From positions 1-64,000 of the forward strand of contig JAUNBJ010000006.1 of NCBI GenBank assembly GCA_030535245.1: a DNA stretch of 64,000 nt, given 5' to 3'. Numbering within the stretch: the first letter of the stretch is position 1; each line of letters begins with the position of its first letter. Source of the stretch: Planctomycetia bacterium (GTDB taxonomy: Bacteria > Planctomycetota > Planctomycetia > Pirellulales > Thermoguttaceae). The notes beneath the pieces are model-generated. The model ran no database searches. It saw only the letters and a list, made by a program, of their open reading frames with translations, and had not been told where the DNA came from. Below are positions 52,397 through 60,548 of this stretch, in pieces. Both the position numbers and the translations under genes were made by a program.

Positions 52397-54721
52397 TCAA
52401 AAACGCTGTTTTCCACGTCGCAGGCAGCCCCAAACCGCCAGCCCCATCGCCAGCAAAATCCAACTCCCCGGCTCCGGCACCGCCGCACGATCAACCCCCA
52501 GATAGAGTTGGCCTCCCTCTCCCCAGACGTTGAAATAATGCTGCTGTGCCCCCGAAAGCCACGTGGAAACATCCAGACTGGCCAGGTTGCCGATGGTGCC
52601 AAGATCCAACTGCCCCAGGGAATGCCAATCCACGTCCGCCGCAAGGTTCAGCACCAGGCCCCCGTCCGTCATATCCAGCGTATCGACCGAAAGCGTATCG
52701 TACCTGCTCGCGTCGAAAATGTCGATCTGCAACACGCCCCCCTCCTGAATGGTCAACGTTTTGCCTGCCGCAAACGTCGAATTTCCGTAAGGATCGGTCG
52801 TGTCGCCCGGAGAGAAAATCCCGCCCGACTCCACCTGCACGGAGAACGGAACCGACGCATCCAGCGACGAAACCTGTGCATCATCCGAACCCGCCACCAC
52901 GCGAACCGTATCGGTCGTGGTGTAGCTCCCCTTCGTTCCCAGCGAAAATTTTCCGCCCGCCAGAACAACTTCGGAACCCGCCAGCGCCGTATCGACCACC
53001 AAAACCCCATCTTCCACCAGCGTCGTCCCGGTATGCGAGAGCGTTCCTGTAAGCGTCTGCGTCCCCGCCCCCGTTTTCACCAGCGAAATTGCGTTTTTCA
53101 CCGTGCCGTTCCACGAGTAACTCTCCCCCGTGTCGACGGCAATCGTCAGCGTTGAGGCGGAATTTCCCGAATTGAGAATCGACCCCTGGTCTCCGGTAAC
53201 GCCCGCGATCGTGGCGGAATAGCCGTACAGATCGAGAAGCGACTCCACATGCCCGCTAACTTTCACAAACTCCATCACGCTGTTGGCGGAGAGAGCGTCG
53301 TTCGCCATGATCGCCAACCGTGCCGTGGCAGTAGAGGTCGTATTTCCCGCCGCCCCCAGAATCGTCTTGCCGGAATAGTTATTGTTCGGATTCGTCAGGA
53401 CGGTCCAGCCACCATTCCAGCAAATCGTCAGGCTCCCCGGCGTGTTGGCATTGGAATCGGAAATTTTCCCATCCAGTATCAAATACCAGTGGTCTGCCCG
53501 GTTTCCGACAAAAGCTTTCGCATCTTGAACCGCTTCGGCAAACGTGTTTTTATTGCTTCCCCACCCAACTTCAATTTTTCCGCCACCACTGGCAATCAGG
53601 ATGTCGTTGTACAGATGCAGCACTTCGTCCGTACCGCCGATACGACTTCCACCGTTGTTGGAAATGCCACCGTTATTCAGCGTAATCGCCCCTGTTCCGA
53701 AGCAACCCGACTCAATCTTTCCGTCCGCGCCCAGCGTTCCGCTGCTGTTGAATCGAACCCAACTTTTCTCGATGAGCGTCCCCCCTGTGTAGGTGTTCTC
53801 CCCATTGAGAAGCAAATTGGCCGTCTCCATCGTGTTTCCGTTACTGAAAATCAGCCCCAGATTCCCGGTAAATTTGCCAAAATAGGGGTTCGTCTGCCCG
53901 GTACTACCCGTAATATTTAACTGCGAGAGTCCCGTTTGGGTGTTCGTGATTTCCGCGTTGGCGTTTTTGGTCGTTTGCTGAAGCATTCCAATCGTTTCGC
54001 TATGTCCGTAAAGATCAAAAACGCCACCGTTGATGATCTGAACACGGGTGTCACTGAGCTGGTTTCCCCCCTTCCCGGTCAGACGCACCGTTCCACCATT
54101 CTGGATTAAAAAGTGCGCGGCATTAAAATCGGTCTTGTTCAGATTCAACGTCCCGCTTACCATCCGAATCGTCGTCGCCTCATTGTTGGCGCTCAACTTG
54201 TCTCCCCCCAAGGTCAACGCCCCCGCCCCATAATCGACTACCAGCGTAATATACTGAATCCCGCCGTTGATCGTATTCGACACTGTGCCGGTCGGTTTCA
54301 GGGTGAGCGTCGCTTTACTGCTATCCTTCGTCGAATTCGTAATGTACACCGCCGTATCGCTGGCTGTGGACTGTTCAAAGCTGGTCAGCGTTTCGTTGTG
54401 TCCGTTCAGGTCGAGCAACCCGCCGGCATTGGTGACGACCACACTCGATCCGATCTGGTTTCCGCCGGAACCGGTAATTTTCACCTTCCCTCCGGAAAGT
54501 GTCAGGTTGTTGACGACGTATTTCGAGTCCGTGCGGGCGAATTCGTAATCGCCACTGGAAAGAGTCAGCGCTTCTACCGAGCTGTCGCTGTCGTCATAAA
54601 CCGTCGCGGCCGGAAGAAGGGTGGCAAAAATTCCTGTCAGGAGAAAAAGGGAGACGCGAGAAAAGAATCGTCGCCATCTTTGGGAATCACCTATTCTGCC
54701 CCCCCCCCCCAATCTTAACAT
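52397..54721 (-). CDS. PEP-CTERM autotransporter-repeat surface protein with G12 tract at start
   Basis: The 774-residue protein has a signal peptide RVSLFLLTGIFATLLPAA, Thr/Gly/Asn-rich passenger strands of the autotransporter-associated type (LNGENTYTGGTLIEKSWVR; SLVKTGAGTQTLTGTLSHTG), and a PEP-CTERM end VPEPGSWILLAMGLAVWGC followed by RRGKQR. The only in-frame start I see is ATG at 54719-54721, and four codons later comes a run of 12 G (54699-54710 on the plus strand as C) encoding Gly residues before the signal peptide. Changing the run by one base would put everything out of frame: a candidate on/off switch. The ribosome site is weak. Confidence 0.85.
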   Translation of the reverse strand: MLRLGGGGRIGDSQRWRRFFSRVSLFLLTGIFATLLPAATVYDDSDSSVEALTLSSGDYEFARTDSKYVVNNLTLSGGKVKITGSGGNQIGSSVVVTNAGGLLDLNGHNETLTSFEQSTASDTAVYITNSTKDSSKATLTLKPTGTVSNTINGGIQYITLVVDYGAGALTLGGDKLSANNEATTIRMVSGTLNLNKTDFNAAHFLIQNGGTVRLTGKGGNQLSDTRVQIINGGVFDLYGHSETIGMLQQTTKNANAEITNTQTGLSQLNITGSTGQTNPYFGKFTGNLGLIFSNGNTMETANLLLNGENTYTGGTLIEKSWVRFNSSGTLGADGKIESGCFGTGAITLNNGGISNNGGSRIGGTDEVLHLYNDILIASGGGKIEVGWGSNKNTFAEAVQDAKAFVGNRADHWYLILDGKISDSNANTPGSLTICWNGGWTVLTNPNNNYSGKTILGAAGNTTSTATARLAIMANDALSANSVMEFVKVSGHVESLLDLYGYSATIAGVTGDQGSILNSGNSASTLTIAVDTGESYSWNGTVKNAISLVKTGAGTQTLTGTLSHTGTTLVEDGVLVVDTALAGSEVVLAGGKFSLGTKGSYTTTDTVRVVAGSDDAQVSSLDASVPFSVQVESGGIFSPGDTTDPYGNSTFAAGKTLTIQEGGVLQIDIFDASRYDTLSVDTLDMTDGGLVLNLAADVDWHSLGQLDLGTIGNLASLDVSTWLSGAQQHYFNVWGEGGQLYLGVDRAAVPEPGSWILLAMGLAVWGCLRRGKQRF

Positions 54722-54886
54722 TTTGCCATTGCATCGCCAACAAACAGTTCGGAATGGGATCGTACATCAAGCACCTCCAGCCAACGGGACAGGAAACGAC
54801 ATCCCTCCTTCCAGCGGCCATCGGGCAATCTGGAGAAAGAGCGATGTTTTGAAAATTTTGGTAATCCTCCCTGAAACGATAACATT

Positions 54887-54915
54887 ATTATATCAGAAAT
54901 CGTGTGGGGTGTCAA
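54887..54915 (-). promoter_or_regulatory. Promoter of the second PEP-CTERM/DUF1559 operon
   Basis: Minus strand TTGACA (54910-54915) and TATAAT (54887-54892), spacer 17 nt: full consensus at both boxes. Confidence 0.85.
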
Positions 54916-54970
54916 TAGGCGCATTTTTTAGCGAAATACCTTGAACAAGATCGGAATAATCCTCACTTGC

Positions 54971-54999
54971 TTGACAGGGAGGATTCCATATGTTACACT
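54971..54999 (+). promoter_or_regulatory. Promoter of the sialidase gene
   Basis: TTGACA (54971-54976), 17-nt spacer, TACACT (54994-54999), with the start codon 74 nt downstream behind AAGGAG. Confidence 0.75.
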
Positions 55000-55072
55000 A
55001 TATAAAAAGAATCAAGAAAACCACGTTAACGTATTAAATTTCGCTGAAAACGAAAAACAGAAGGAGAATCGT

Positions 55073-56611
55073 ATGTTGTCCCGCTTGCTGGTAGGGTCTG
55101 TCCTGTTGGGAATGATTGGAGGAAGTTTCGTGGCGATGGCGCAAGATGCGCCGCGTTTCCTGACGGCCAGCGAGTTGTCGATCGCTACCGGAAAGCCGTC
55201 GTTGGTGACCATGACAAGCGGTTCCACGCACGTTCCGGTCTGGTCGCTTTCCGGTGGTACGGAGGGGCAATCGGTCGCGGGGGTGGTGCCCGGATTCTCC
55301 GCCGACTATGCCGGTGTGCAGGTGGAAATCGTCGTGACGACCAACGAAGCGGAAACCAACGCTTCCCTGGAGAACGTCTATCGCGTCCACCTTTCGCAGT
55401 TAAACGCAAGCGGGATTTCAGGATACACGCTGGGAAAACCGGTACGAACGGCCCTTTCCAACGCACCGTTTCAAACGCGGACGATCGTGCTGGAATCTTT
55501 TTATCCGGTGACGCCGAACGTGCCGCTGGTGGTTCGGATTCAGCGGGAGCCGGGCGATCCTGCCGACACGTTTACGCGTCCGGACGGGCTGGTTCTGGTC
55601 AAGGTAACGCCGCTTAAAGCCCCCGCGAAAGCCCATCTGGTGCAGGACGTTCCCGGATACAATTCGTGGCCGGTAGTTCAGGCACTGGGCGACAAACTGG
55701 TTTGCGTTTACAGTCGTGGAACGGCACATACCATCGACGAGGATCTGCGTGCCGTATATGCGCGTACCTCCACCGATGCGGGGAAAACCTGGTCGCCGGA
55801 AACGGTCGTTGCCAACACGCCGGGCGGTGGGGAAGTCACCATCGGAAAAGGATTGGATTCCAAGGGGGCCATGCTTCTTTGGGTGCGGCGGATCGGTAAA
55901 GGGTGGAATCACGACCTGTATCGTACCACGGACGGCGTGACGTTTACCCACCTGGCCACGCCGAAATTCGATGTGGTCCCGATCCAGATTACCGACGTTT
56001 TTCATGTTCCAAAGGTCGGACTGATGGCGTTGTGGTTTGCCGGAAAATATGATGACAACGGCCCATGCCACGCGTGGGGAACGCTGACCAGCAGCGACGA
56101 CGGGGCGACCTGGACGCAGCATGTGGTCGAATCGGAGTTGACCAGAGAAGAATGGCCGACGGAACCTTCGGCGGTTTCGCTGGGGGATGGAACGATCCTT
56201 GCCGTGGCCCGTTCGGAAATGGGGGGGCCAACGACGGTATGCTCCCAGTTCCAGATGGTCTCGCGGGACGGCGGACGGACATGGAAACGGTTTCGCACCA
56301 ACATCGGCGACGTCCTTGCTTCCACGCCCAGCTTGATTTACGACGCTGCCACCGGCCTGCTGAGTAATTATTACTACGAACGTGGTCGCGGGGTTCTGCG
56401 GCGTCGGGTCGTGCGTCCGGACGATGTGCTGGAACGTCCGCTCGCGTGGCCTGCTTCCGAAGCGGTCGCCCTGGGGAGTGCCGTCACCTTCGACGCTGGA
56501 AACGTCAACGCGACGTTCCTGGGAAACACCCACTTCCTTGCGTACTATTCCGGGAAGGGGGCGAACACGTCCGTTTTGGTCGCCACAGCTTTTGCCCCCA
56601 CGAAAAAGTAG
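55073..56611 (+). CDS. Secreted sialidase-superfamily (BNR repeat) protein
   Basis: The start at 55073 has AAGGAG 7 nt upstream and a signal peptide MLSRLLVGSVLLGMIGGSFV. The first ~170 residues form an N-terminal beta domain; the remainder is a six-bladed propeller with Asp-box repeats: STDAGKTWSPE (~235), SSDDGATWTQ (~342) and SRDGGRTWKRF (~400). Conserved WPTEPSAV and EMGG-type segments fit exo-alpha-sialidase-like enzymes in planctomycetes. 512 residues. Whether it cleaves sialic acid or is a related glycan hydrolase cannot be decided by eye. Confidence 0.82.
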   Translation: MLSRLLVGSVLLGMIGGSFVAMAQDAPRFLTASELSIATGKPSLVTMTSGSTHVPVWSLSGGTEGQSVAGVVPGFSADYAGVQVEIVVTTNEAETNASLENVYRVHLSQLNASGISGYTLGKPVRTALSNAPFQTRTIVLESFYPVTPNVPLVVRIQREPGDPADTFTRPDGLVLVKVTPLKAPAKAHLVQDVPGYNSWPVVQALGDKLVCVYSRGTAHTIDEDLRAVYARTSTDAGKTWSPETVVANTPGGGEVTIGKGLDSKGAMLLWVRRIGKGWNHDLYRTTDGVTFTHLATPKFDVVPIQITDVFHVPKVGLMALWFAGKYDDNGPCHAWGTLTSSDDGATWTQHVVESELTREEWPTEPSAVSLGDGTILAVARSEMGGPTTVCSQFQMVSRDGGRTWKRFRTNIGDVLASTPSLIYDAATGLLSNYYYERGRGVLRRRVVRPDDVLERPLAWPASEAVALGSAVTFDAGNVNATFLGNTHFLAYYSGKGANTSVLVATAFAPTKK

Positions 56612-56642
56612 TCCGGAACATCCCCGGAACCCACGATTTCCT

Positions 56643-57098
56643 TCAGACGATTTCTGGAGAATCGGGGTTCGGGGCGGTGGACGGGCGGTTTTTCGGTTGC
56701 GATTCCAGCCACGAAGTCAGGATGATGTACGCCGCCAACATATCGCGACGCGCTTTGCGTTTTTTGGCAGTCAGTGGTTCCAGAAGTTCGTCGGCAAATT
56801 TGGAGGAGTACCGCTCGTCGAAAAACTCCACCGGAACCCCCGTCGTCTTTTCCAACCATGTCCCGAAAACACGGGCTTCCCGCGATTTTTCGCTCTCGTC
56901 GCCACTGGGGTACAGCGGCAACCCCACCACGAAACGCGTCACCCGTTCCTCACGTGCAAGTTGTGCGAAAAACTCTGCGTCTTTCTTTTCACTTCGACGC
57001 GAGTAATTTTCCCACGGGCTGGCCAACGTCTGATCCGGATCGGTCATCGCAATACCGATACGTACCGTTCCATAATCGATCCCTGCGACGCGTCCCAT
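56643..57098 (-). CDS. ruvX: YqgF/RuvX-type Holliday junction resolvase-like RNase H fold
   Basis: The start at 57098 (MGRVAGIDYGTVRIGIAM) gives 151 residues with the RNase H-fold motifs of YqgF: first catalytic Asp in GIDYGTVRIG, central VVGLPLYPSG, and the C-terminal DERYSSKFADELL and RRDMLAAYIIL. In Escherichia coli YqgF acts in 16S rRNA 5'-end maturation; Holliday junction cleavage was proposed first. It is convergent with the sialidase gene. Confidence 0.92.
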   Translation of the reverse strand: MGRVAGIDYGTVRIGIAMTDPDQTLASPWENYSRRSEKKDAEFFAQLAREERVTRFVVGLPLYPSGDESEKSREARVFGTWLEKTTGVPVEFFDERYSSKFADELLEPLTAKKRKARRDMLAAYIILTSWLESQPKNRPSTAPNPDSPEIV

Positions 57099-57134
57099 TT
57101 CGATTCTCCCTTTTTGGATTTCCTCCCCCTGCGA

Positions 57135-57329
57135 GGGTGCGATCAAACTTTCTGCGTGCCGTACGAATTCCCCTTCTTTGAAGGGGTACGCCCGTAGGGC
57201 GGGGGGTAGTTCCGAAGTGGTGAACGCTTTCCCGGTGCCAAAACACCCCGTCAGCCTACGGCTGCCACCCCTCTAAAAAGAGGGGAATCACCCATCTTGT
57301 CCAAATTCGCAAGGAAATTTGATCGCCCC
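57135..57329. mobile_element. MITE-like element, copy C
   Basis: Begins GGGTGCGATCAAACTTTC and ends GGAAATTTGATCGCCCC, with two bases lost at the right end. It contains the tacgcccgtagggcggggggtag and ccctctaaaaagaggg segments shared with copy B. The flanks contain CCTGCG on both sides, compatible with an eroded target duplication. Confidence 0.75.
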
Positions 57330-57404
57330 TCCTGCGTCTCTTTTTCGCCTGGGGGCTTTTCAATTTTTTCGCCTGATTTATACTAAATGGTAATGGTTAA
57401 TGAA

Positions 57405-57436
57405 ATTACCAATTATCAATTATCAATTATCAATTC
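57405..57436. repeat. AATTATC heptamer tandem repeat, copy 2
   Basis: AATTACC followed by three AATTATC units and AATTC, nearly identical to 27993-28018. It lies 75 bp from MITE copy C. Confidence 0.7.
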
Positions 57437-57476
57437 GTTTATTGTGATTATGCCATTTTTTTCCTTTTTGTCAACC

Positions 57477-57824
57477 ATGAAACTATTCCAAGTCCTTTTG
57501 TTACTGACCTGTTCCAACACTTTCATGACGTTTGCGTGGTATTCGCATCTGAAAAATCAGGCCGATGCGCCGCTTTTTCGTGTGATTCTTCTGTCGTGGT
57601 GCATTGCATTTTTCGAGTACCTGCTCATGATCCCGGCCAACCGGTTGGGAAATCAGTTCCTCACCCTTTCGCAACTCAAAATCCTTCAGGAGTGCGTCAG
57701 CATGAGCGTTTTCGTACCGTTTGCCATATTCTACATGGGGAAATCGATCACGTGGAATTACCTGCTGGCCGGACTGTGCATTTTGGGGGCGGTGTTTTTC
57801 ATTTTTCAGGACGCGCCCGCATGA
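57477..57824 (+). CDS. DUF486 family membrane protein
   Basis: The start at 57477 (MKLFQVLLLLTCSNTFMTFA) gives 115 residues, the usual DUF486 length; starts at 57450 or 57387 would add short odd extensions. There are four hydrophobic helices, with the family segments FMTFAWYSHLK, FEYLLMIPANRLG and ILGAVFFIFQ. The family belongs to the drug/metabolite transporter superfamily; function unknown. Its stop overlaps the methyltransferase start by 4 nt (ATGA). Confidence 0.85.
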   Translation: MKLFQVLLLLTCSNTFMTFAWYSHLKNQADAPLFRVILLSWCIAFFEYLLMIPANRLGNQFLTLSQLKILQECVSMSVFVPFAIFYMGKSITWNYLLAGLCILGAVFFIFQDAPA

Positions 57825-59599
57825 TCGACGAACAGCAAATTCAGGACGGTTTCGCCTACGAACAGCGGCTTGACAAATCCCAGCGTACCCGAACCGGAGC
57901 GTTTTACACCTCACGAAAACGGGCGGGGAACGTTGTGGAGAAAACGTTGGAACCGCTCCTGTTGCGGCCCGACGGCTCCCCCAAATCGGCCGAGGAACTG
58001 CTGGAGTTGAAACTCTGCGACCCGGCCTGCGGAACGGGAATTTTCCTTGCCGAGGCGTGCCGGATTCTGGCGGAAAAAGTCGGCGGCAAAGACGCCAAAC
58101 GGCAGGTCGCCAAACGGTGCCTCTACGGGTACGACATCGACCCCGAAGCGGTTCGGCTGGCCAACGCGATGTTCGACGGCCTCCCCATTTGCAGCGTCGC
58201 CGACAGCCTGCGTGTTCCGTTTCCTGAAAACGTTTTCGACGCCGTAATCGGCAATCCGCCATTTCTTGGGGGACGCAAAATCCGACGCGTTCTGGGGGAC
58301 GCTTCCTTTCATTTCCTTACGAAAACGTTCGCCCCCGGCGCCAGCGGAAACGCCGATTGGTGCGCGTACTTTTTCCGGCTGGCTGAAAAACTGCTGAAGC
58401 CGGGCGGCGTGTGCGGATTCCTTGCCACCAACACCATCGGTCAGGGCGATACCCGCGAAACCGGGCTGGGAGTGCTGGTGCGTCACGGTGCTCAGATTTA
58501 CCACGTCGAGAATTTCCCCTGGGATCGCGACGCGGCGGTGCATGTGCTTGCCGTTTGCCTGCGAATGCCCGGCGGAACCCCCTGGGACATTCCCTGTTCT
58601 CTGGATGGAAAACGGGTGCCCCAAATCCACGCCAACCTGAAAACCATCGACGTTTCCACCGGAGTTCGACGGTTTCCGGAAAACGAAAAACGTTGTTACC
58701 AGGGCTGGGTGCTGGCCGGAAAGGGATTCCTTCTTACCCCCCAGGAGGCACGCGAGCTTTTGGAAAAAGACCCCCAAAACCGTGACGTGATTCGCCCCTA
58801 CTTCACCGGCGACGACCTCTTTTCCGCCGTCGATTCCGAACGTCCGATTCCCCGGCGATTCGTCATCCACTTTCAGGATTGGGATCAGGCAGAGGCCCAA
58901 AAATACCCCGACGCGTTTCGGATTCTGGAGGAACGCGTGCTGCCCGTTCGGGAAAAAAGCCGACGCACCGCCCACCGCCGCTACTGGTGGCAGTTCGGCG
59001 ACAAACGCCCTGCCCTGACACACATCTTGCGGGAACAGCAACCCCAACGTATCCTCGTCCAGACCCGCCACGCCAAATTCCTCATCCCCACGTTCGTTCC
59101 CACCGATGCGATCTATTCCGAATCGACCGTGATCTTCCCGTCCGATTCCGACGCAATGTTCCAACTGCTCAACAGCGGAATCCACGAAACATGGGTGCGT
59201 GCCACCGACGGTACGCTCGGACAGGAACTCCGCTACACCCCTACCGACGGTTTTTACACGTTCCCCCTGCCCCCGCTTGAAAAAATCTCCTACGTCGATC
59301 TCCACCCCTGCCGGAAAGAACTCTGCCGCCAGAAGAACTGCGGACTAACCCCGCTTTACAACCGATTCCATACCCCGGACACAACCCTCTCCCCCCTGCG
59401 AGAACGGCACGAACAGAACGACCGCCACGTCCTGCGGGCCTACGGGTGGGACGATCTCGCCTCCCGCAACAGCCTGTACGCCTTCCACGACACCCCACGC
59501 GGCCGACGATTCACGCTACTGGAAAACGTTCAGGAAGAAATCCTTCGGCGGTTACACGAACTTCATGAACGCGATGCACGAGACCGGGCCAAACGGTGA
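57821..59599 (+). CDS. Orphan Eco57I-like N6-adenine DNA methyltransferase
   Basis: The 592-residue protein begins MIDEQQIQDGFAYEQRLDKS. SAM-binding motif I is LCDPACGTGIFL (~65-76), and catalytic motif IV is VIGNPPFLGG (~143-152), the NPPF of gamma-type adenine methyltransferases. The second half, with ...HFQDWDQAEAQKYPDAFRI and WQFGDKRPALTHIL, is a target-recognition region of the Eco57I/MmeI type. No nuclease motif (PD-(D/E)XK) is visible at the N-terminus and no restriction gene is adjacent, so it is probably a methyltransferase without a partner. It is translationally coupled to the DUF486 gene. The 3' end overlaps the DUF368 gene by 37 bp. Confidence 0.88.
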   Translation: MIDEQQIQDGFAYEQRLDKSQRTRTGAFYTSRKRAGNVVEKTLEPLLLRPDGSPKSAEELLELKLCDPACGTGIFLAEACRILAEKVGGKDAKRQVAKRCLYGYDIDPEAVRLANAMFDGLPICSVADSLRVPFPENVFDAVIGNPPFLGGRKIRRVLGDASFHFLTKTFAPGASGNADWCAYFFRLAEKLLKPGGVCGFLATNTIGQGDTRETGLGVLVRHGAQIYHVENFPWDRDAAVHVLAVCLRMPGGTPWDIPCSLDGKRVPQIHANLKTIDVSTGVRRFPENEKRCYQGWVLAGKGFLLTPQEARELLEKDPQNRDVIRPYFTGDDLFSAVDSERPIPRRFVIHFQDWDQAEAQKYPDAFRILEERVLPVREKSRRTAHRRYWWQFGDKRPALTHILREQQPQRILVQTRHAKFLIPTFVPTDAIYSESTVIFPSDSDAMFQLLNSGIHETWVRATDGTLGQELRYTPTDGFYTFPLPPLEKISYVDLHPCRKELCRQKNCGLTPLYNRFHTPDTTLSPLRERHEQNDRHVLRAYGWDDLASRNSLYAFHDTPRGRRFTLLENVQEEILRRLHELHERDARDRAKR

Positions 59600-60468
59600 A
59601 GCACCAATATCAGCACCAATCCTGCGGCTGCGGCAATCCCGACGTGACACCAGAGCGTGTTTGTAATCATCTCAACCGGCAACGGCTCAAACGCCTTTTT
59701 CCCCGCCCGCGTCACCATCACCTGCATCGGCCAAAGGCACTTCAACGACCCTAACATGAACCCGCACAGCACCGATACCGTCGTCTGATGAAAGTACGTC
59801 AACATCCATTTCAGGAATTTGGAAAACGCAATCAGCCCAATCACGCACCCCGCCGCGAAAATGGCCAACGTAGTCAACTCGCTCACGTTCGTCTGCAAGT
59901 GAATCACGTTCTTCACCTTCTCGATAATGAACGCGTACTCTCCCAGTAAAAGCAGGATGTACGAACCGCTGATCCCCGGCAAAATCATCGCGCAAATCGC
60001 CACGACGCCGCACACGAACACATACCCCGGATTCGGACTGCCCGCCAGCGTGTTGAGGCTGACGATTCCCCACGCCGCACACGCTCCCAGAACAAGCGAA
60101 ACATACGCCCCCACCCCTTTCCCTTTCAGGGCGTGGAACAGAATCCAGACGGAACCCAGAATCAGCCCCGCAAACGCCGCGAACGTCACCGGAAGATGGT
60201 TCTCCAGCAGGTACAGCACCAACGTTGTGGAACAGGCAATCCCCGCGACGACTCCAAGTAAAAGCTCGCACAGGAACCCTCCGTCCACCCGCTTGAACGC
60301 GTCGCGGAACTGCCCCTTCAGCACCATGGCCACCGTCTGGCCGTCCGCATGACTGATGGCCGTCACCAGCCGTTCGTAAATGCCGGTCAACACCGCGACC
60401 GTTCCGCCCGAAATGCCCGGAATCGTGTCCGCCGTACCCATCAATACGCCACGTAAAAAATGAAGCAT
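59563..60468 (-). CDS. DUF368 (PopT-type) polyprenyl-phosphate translocase
   Basis: The start at 60468 (MLHFLRGVLMGTADTIPGIS) gives 301 residues with eight or more membrane segments. The family signatures are ADTIPGISGGTVAVLTGIYERL near the N-terminus and CAMILPGISGSYILLLLGEY in the middle (two related PGISG motifs). DUF368 proteins have been shown to recycle undecaprenyl phosphate across the inner membrane for envelope synthesis. The 3' end overlaps the convergent methyltransferase by 37 bp. It lies 80 nt downstream of secA. Confidence 0.9.
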   Translation of the reverse strand: MLHFLRGVLMGTADTIPGISGGTVAVLTGIYERLVTAISHADGQTVAMVLKGQFRDAFKRVDGGFLCELLLGVVAGIACSTTLVLYLLENHLPVTFAAFAGLILGSVWILFHALKGKGVGAYVSLVLGACAAWGIVSLNTLAGSPNPGYVFVCGVVAICAMILPGISGSYILLLLGEYAFIIEKVKNVIHLQTNVSELTTLAIFAAGCVIGLIAFSKFLKWMLTYFHQTTVSVLCGFMLGSLKCLWPMQVMVTRAGKKAFEPLPVEMITNTLWCHVGIAAAAGLVLILVLHRLARSRASRS

Positions 60469-60492
60469 AAAAGTTTCCGTCCGCTCTTTTGT

Positions 60493-60546
60493 GGGCACCT
60501 TCTAAAAACCGCTTCCCTGGGCCGGAATTGGGTTTTTAGAAGTTAC
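60493..60546. repeat. Palindromic 3'-end repeat, complete copy
   Basis: Arms GGCACCTTCTAAAAACC (60493-60509) and GGTTTTTAGAAGTTACC (60530-60546) pair at 14 of 17 positions around a 20-nt loop. One arm recurs at 4724-4738 (behind prs) and a variant at 5928-5944. It follows the secA stop directly and could also terminate secA transcription. Confidence 0.6.
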
Positions 60547-60548
60547 CA

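Larger units (their letters stand above)
54722..55072. other. Divergent intergenic region with two promoters
   Basis: Back-to-back promoters at 54887-54915 (-) and 54971-54999 (+) serve the PEP-CTERM gene and the sialidase gene. The PEP-CTERM leader is about 160 nt. No separate gene is credible here. Confidence 0.65.
57099..57476. other. Intergenic region with MITE copy C and heptamer repeat
   Basis: It holds MITE copy C (57135-57329) and the AATTATC run (57405-57436), then the leader of the DUF486 gene. No gene seen in the 378 bp. Confidence 0.6.

Noticed and set aside
54715-54885. Small upstream open frame in the leader of the PEP-CTERM gene
   Set aside because: Its ATG (54885) lies at or before the expected transcription start of the promoter at 54887-54915, and no ribosome site is visible.
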